From assembly GCA_000525675.1 (NCBI GenBank), contig CP002190.1:1488001-1552000 (forward strand): a stretch of 64,000 bases of DNA. Direction: 5' to 3'. The notes under the pieces are model-generated. The model was not told where the DNA came from. It did not search any database and saw only the letters and a program-made list of their open reading frames with translations. Source of the stretch: Bdellovibrio bacteriovorus W. GTDB lineage: Bacteria > Bdellovibrionota > Bdellovibrionia > Bdellovibrionales > Bdellovibrionaceae. The position numbers and the translations under genes are program-made. Shown here piece after piece: positions 60,733 to 64,000 of the stretch (positions are counted from its first letter, which is position 1; each line of letters opens with the position of its first letter).

Positions 60733-60767
60733 GCAAGAATTGTGAAGACTTCGTTTTCACAACACCT

Positions 60768-60800
60768 AAGCCACTTGATAAATGTCGAGTGGCTTTTTTG
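60768..60800 (+). terminator. Terminator after glyA
   Basis: AAGCCACT (60768-60775) pairs with AGTGGCTTTTTT (60788-60799); the loop contains a smaller CTTG/CGAG-type extension. Confidence 0.85.
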
Positions 60801-60880
60801 ATGGAAGATAAGATGAACACTTAGGTTTATAGCCTAGTTTTCACTCTGAGATGTATTTACACGCCATTAGGCAATTTTCT

Positions 60881-60910
60881 TTGGGAATTCTTAAAGATTC
60901 TCTTTATAAT
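60881..60910 (+). promoter_or_regulatory. Promoter of the M23 peptidase gene, leaderless
   Basis: TTGGGA, an 18-nt spacer and a perfect TATAAT that ends 6 nt before the ATG at 60917. The region after it (TAACTT) has no SD, so transcription would start at the ATG. Confidence 0.65.
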
Positions 60911-60916
60911 TAACTT

Positions 60917-61471
60917 ATGAAGTACTTTTCCAAACCTATCACAAGAGTTTTCAGCCTTGTTTCATGTAGCGTGATTCTTGGTTCTTGTACGACATTCCAT
61001 ACGCCAATCTCTCGGGAGAACTTTTCGACTCCTTCCGGAGGTCCTGCTCCCCAAACAGGAGTTTCTAATGCTTCGGCGGACCCTGGCTTCCAATGGCCCG
61101 TTAATCGCGCCCGTATGACTCGTGGCTTTCTCCCAAACAAGAAACGCCCACATCTAGGGTTAGATCTCGCAGCACCCAAGGGAACGCCTATTCTGGCCTC
61201 TCAAGGGGGGACTGTAATCTATGCGGGGAGAGAGTTTCGTGGTTACGGAAAGATGGTTCTGATTGAATCCGGCTACGGCTGGGCAACCCTCTATGCCCAC
61301 TTTGATAAGATCCTGGTTTCAGAAGGTCAGAAAGTTCGTTCTGGAGAGATTATTGGAGAAATGGGGCGCACGGGAAGAGCCACTGGCGTTCATCTGCACT
61401 TTGAAATTCGCAAAAACCGCGGACCTATTGATCCTCTGCCGCTATTGCCAAAGTCTATTGCTAGTCGATAG
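60917..61471 (+). CDS. M23 (LytM-type) peptidase lipoprotein
   Basis: A 184-residue lipoprotein (lipobox LGSC, Cys24). The LytM domain (~55-175) has the zinc ligands His/Asp in PHLGLDLA and HLH in VHLHFEIR, plus YAHFDKIL, so it should be an active peptidoglycan endopeptidase or an amidase activator. The linker after the lipid is short. The mRNA is probably leaderless. It is a single gene with a bidirectional terminator behind it. Confidence 0.9.
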   Translation: MKYFSKPITRVFSLVSCSVILGSCTTFHTPISRENFSTPSGGPAPQTGVSNASADPGFQWPVNRARMTRGFLPNKKRPHLGLDLAAPKGTPILASQGGTVIYAGREFRGYGKMVLIESGYGWATLYAHFDKILVSEGQKVRSGEIIGEMGRTGRATGVHLHFEIRKNRGPIDPLPLLPKSIASR

Positions 61472-61521
61472 CCTCATTCAAAGCTTTAAAGACAGAAGTT
61501 TTAATAACAAAATCTAGAAAT

Positions 61522-61556
61522 AAAAAAAAGCAGCCTCGAAGGGCTGCTTTTTATTT
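61522..61556. terminator. Bidirectional terminator
   Basis: AAAGCAGCC and GGCTGCTTT around TCGAAG, with an A-run before and T-run after, between convergent genes ending at 61471 and 61579. Confidence 0.9.
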
Positions 61557-61578
61557 TATTCACTTTTCTTATTCTAAA

Positions 61579-62538
61579 TTAGAACAAGTTCAAGTTCGGT
61601 GAAAGAGCAACGTTTGTTCTGTCAGAGCGAATGTCTTTAGGAGTGAATTGTACGTTTGGATACAAGTAGATATCACGAGTCAATGAGATACCGATACCCA
61701 TAGATTGGTATGGCTCAAGTTGAACTAGATCCATTGTAGAGTACTTCGCAAATTGGAAGTAACCAAATACAGTTCTGAAAGAGAATCTGTCGTTGATGCT
61801 GTACTCAGCAAATGGGAATAGACCGATACCGTAGTCATAACGAGCACCAGCGAAGTCACCATTCTCAAGATCTTTATCGTAAGAAATAGAAGCACCTGCT
61901 TGCCACTTAGAAGTACCAAGGTCAGCCAAGAAGATTTGGCTTAAAGATACGTTACCAAGAAGTTTATAGTAATCAGTAGCGTCTTCAGTCGTGTAATGAG
62001 TGTAAGTAGCACTAGAGATCATTTGCATACCAAGCGCACGGTAACCGTGGCTGTAGTCTACGTATGGATCAGATACTTGGCTACGTTTTTGAGTTTTTCC
62101 AGTTTGAGAAGCGCGTGGATCTTTGAAATCCTTAGTGATGTCGCCTTCAAGTGGAGCCATGATAAGTACACCAGTACCTAGAGAAAGGTTTCCACCTTTA
62201 GATACACGGTAGTTCATACCAACGTTACCAGAAAGAGCTGTTAAAGACTCGATCGATGCAGACGCACGGTAGTTAGGACGGATTGAATCAAGTGGCTTCT
62301 CTAGAGATCCACCATTGTAACCAAGGCTAGACTTGAAAGAAAAAGCAGATTTAGAACCAAGAGTCGCACGCATACGAGCGTTTGTGATCTCCTGATCGAT
62401 ATCTTCTTTTTTCTCGTCAGATTTCTTTACATCAGAAACCTTTACTGAGCTTGTGTTTGCGCTTTGCTCTTCTGCGTTTGCAGAAACTGCGAACATAGAA
62501 CCTGCTAAAATCAGTGATAATAGAACTTGTGCTTTCAC
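61579..62538 (-). CDS. Outer-membrane beta-barrel protein
   Basis: A 319-residue exported protein starting at GTG 62538 (AAGGGG upstream). Signal peptide cut after ANA. The first ~35 mature residues are a Lys/Asp/Ser-rich linker; then alternating hydrophobic strands (SIESLTALSGNVGMNYRV, YDYGIGLFPFAEYSI, FRTVFGYFQFAKY) to a C-terminal Phe (LSPNLNLF), the BAM-recognised end of a beta-barrel. Ten to twelve strands fit. Substrate unknown. Confidence 0.75.
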   Translation of the reverse strand: MKAQVLLSLILAGSMFAVSANAEEQSANTSSVKVSDVKKSDEKKEDIDQEITNARMRATLGSKSAFSFKSSLGYNGGSLEKPLDSIRPNYRASASIESLTALSGNVGMNYRVSKGGNLSLGTGVLIMAPLEGDITKDFKDPRASQTGKTQKRSQVSDPYVDYSHGYRALGMQMISSATYTHYTTEDATDYYKLLGNVSLSQIFLADLGTSKWQAGASISYDKDLENGDFAGARYDYGIGLFPFAEYSINDRFSFRTVFGYFQFAKYSTMDLVQLEPYQSMGIGISLTRDIYLYPNVQFTPKDIRSDRTNVALSPNLNLF

Positions 62539-62888
62539 TGTTTTCCCCTTCTTTGTGTTAATTATGTTTCTTTCAAAAACATTTTTTAAATCAAATCAAT
62601 CAAGACTTCGTTAAGAAGTCTTTTTACTCCCACCCAAAGTGGTCCCAAATTGGAATCACGGGAAGTTATAAAGCAAGTAAGGTGCCATGACTTTAGTCGC
62701 GTTACAACACCATTTGTAAAGTAAATATGAATTTTTGGATGGTTTTTTGATGAAAAAAGCGGCTAAAAGCCCTCTAGAAGCTACTTGAGGTTTTATTTCC
62801 AATGCGAGCTGGGGTCAAAAGGACTCTGATCTATAAAAAAGTAAAAACTATTCAGTAAAAACTTCAGCCTCTGGCACCACTCTTCTTT
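62539..62888. other. Gene-free stretch with one hairpin
   Basis: No gene seen. A hairpin AAGACTTC/GAAGTCTT with loop GTTAA (62602-62622), followed by TTT on the plus strand, lies in the 5' leader of the barrel gene, where it may act as a leader structure or stop plus-strand transcription. The rest is AT-rich with no other pattern. Confidence 0.4.
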
Positions 62889-64000
62889 CTAAATCGGATC
62901 CACAAAAATTTCTAAGATCTGACTATTATATGCATCTGAATTAAAGAATATATGAGAGTGCGTTCGCTGGATAGAGTTCCACACGCCCGTAGCTCCTACC
63001 AACCCTGGGGAGTGGTTCTTAAGCTGAGTCCCATCCGCCTTTACTGAGTATAGACTCAAGATACCATCTTTCGTTTGATCGGCTCGGAAGTAGAGTTTCT
63101 CGGACTGGGGGAATGTATAGATATCATAAATATCGGCGTAGCTGTTTAGCTCAATGAGCTTTCTTGATTCAGATCCATCCCATTTCACCGAGTAAAGGTC
63201 CCATTTCCCCAGTGTATCTATCAATCCCGTATAGACAATAGAGCGATTGGCATCCTCAAGTATTTTTACGGCCGCGCCGTTGTTGCCATTCACACTTCCG
63301 CCAGGGTAAGGACTTTTGCTAATTCTTCGCAGATCCGTACCGTCTAAATTCATGCTGAAGATTTCATAGACGTCGGGTCCCGTTTCACTCTGCACGATCC
63401 AGCGCTTATTAACACCCTCTTGAATGAAACTATAAAAAGAAGAATGAGATGCTGAATACAGAGAAGGATTCAGATCATAAAGTGTCTGATCGCTGATTCT
63501 ATATGAAACCAATCGACTGCGCCCATCAGTGACCCAATCCCCGACTACTAAAACATATTCCGAGTCATCAGAAAAAGAGCAGTTAGTACTGGTTCTTGCT
63601 GCATCGGTTGCTACTTTAATCAAATAATTTTTTCCAGCGGGGTCTAAGGCATTGGCCACATAAGACGCCAAGTGCTTAGCAGAAGTTCGATCCCCCCAAT
63701 AACAAACCCATTGAGAATCTGGAGAAATTTTAAAACCCGACATATCAATCGTATCAGCAATAGCCTGATTCAAAACCGTAGGACTTCCGGAGCCATCTGT
63801 GTTGATCTTGATGATCTCATACTTTTCATCTCTATTTAGATCCGCGCGCATAACGATATAACTTCCATCCGAAGAAAGGTCCCATGACAAGATATTCGTT
63901 AAGTGGGCTGTCGGTGGACTTAACTGAATTCCGCCAGTCCCATCAATCTTCACGGCATAGAAATAGAAATCCTTATCCGTTTCTGTGTTGGCGAGATAGA
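62889..64000 (-). CDS. TolB/PD40-type propeller protein (partial, start outside)
   Basis: The frame is open to the right edge of the window, so the start lies beyond 64000; a GTG at 63953 is only an internal codon (upstream codons read YLANTETDKDFYFY, in frame). At least 370 residues are visible: PD40 propeller blades with ISPDSQWVCYWGDR, YVLVVGDW and NLDGTDLRRISKS, which are close to the N-terminal propeller of the M28 protein at 25366. No peptidase domain is seen before the stop. A surface or periplasmic role is likely. Confidence 0.7.
   Translation of the reverse strand, partial: YLANTETDKDFYFYAVKIDGTGGIQLSPPTAHLTNILSWDLSSDGSYIVMRADLNRDEKYEIIKINTDGSGSPTVLNQAIADTIDMSGFKISPDSQWVCYWGDRTSAKHLASYVANALDPAGKNYLIKVATDAARTSTNCSFSDDSEYVLVVGDWVTDGRSRLVSYRISDQTLYDLNPSLYSASHSSFYSFIQEGVNKRWIVQSETGPDVYEIFSMNLDGTDLRRISKSPYPGGSVNGNNGAAVKILEDANRSIVYTGLIDTLGKWDLYSVKWDGSESRKLIELNSYADIYDIYTFPQSEKLYFRADQTKDGILSLYSVKADGTQLKNHSPGLVGATGVWNSIQRTHSHIFFNSDAYNSQILEIFVDPI

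Noticed and set aside
1-64000. CRISPR array, insertion sequence or restriction system
   Set aside because: No regular spaced repeats, transposase or restriction/methylase pair was found on either strand.

Overview
The window looks like a stretch of main chromosome from a Bdellovibrio-like predator (phylum Bdellovibrionota). I infer this from four things: the dense, mostly operonic housekeeping gene content; the many small lipoproteins and secreted cell-wall enzymes (L,D-transpeptidase, M23, an NlpC/P60-like protein); a phage-tail-like fibre with a self-cleaving S74 chaperone domain and no phage genes around it; and an AT-leaning base composition (low 40s % G+C by eye, not computed). Genus and species cannot be fixed from the sequence alone.

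Layout. 1-9.6 kb: the end of a probable miaB and a DUF151 nuclease-like gene, a K+/H+ antiporter on the other strand, gamma-carbonic anhydrase, guaB-guaA, and dnaE, whose reading frame is broken at a run of nine A. 9.6-20.2 kb: a pair of FlgT-like envelope proteins, thiolase, alpha/beta hydrolase, a frame-broken exported rhodanese, tRNA-Val(GAC), a GST convergent with ttcA, an MscS channel, and two envelope proteins (NlpC/P60-like, YkuD). 20.5-30.2 kb: a large exported protein, an RDD protein, an RlmD/TrmA-type RNA methyltransferase, a lipoprotein 2H phosphoesterase divergent from a propeller-M28-PDZ peptidase, an esterase and a KH protein.

30.2-38.7 kb is the accessory surface region: a GGGWT-type protein, a small lipoprotein and a 1126-residue S74 fibre form one operon whose first start codon sits inside a long inverted repeat; a BspA-like (DUF285) lipoprotein with a PKD-like domain follows. 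38.9-41.3 kb holds a tight operon of a lipoprotein NADAR protein, a class V PLP enzyme and an OsmC protein. 41.5-50.8 kb has an unrecognised exported protein, the yfgM-bamB pair, a CxxCH (heme-type) chemoreceptor, argS with a tail-anchored HTH protein, a 610-bp gene-free region with several symmetric repeats, and a minimal tyrosine recombinase.

50.9-64 kb: an NMT1/THI5-type ABC importer, then a long co-oriented run of yceD, rpmF, fabH, fabD, fabG, acpP, fabF, rpiB and glyA (lipid synthesis with translation and one-carbon metabolism; plsX is not in its usual place), a LytM lipoprotein, an outer-membrane barrel and the end of another propeller protein. Several genes (dnaE, the M28 and M23 genes, possibly the BspA-like and YkuD genes) have a -10-like box only 6-9 nt before the start codon and no Shine-Dalgarno sequence, which suggests leaderless mRNAs. 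Nothing here is a complete prophage, CRISPR array or classical defence island.
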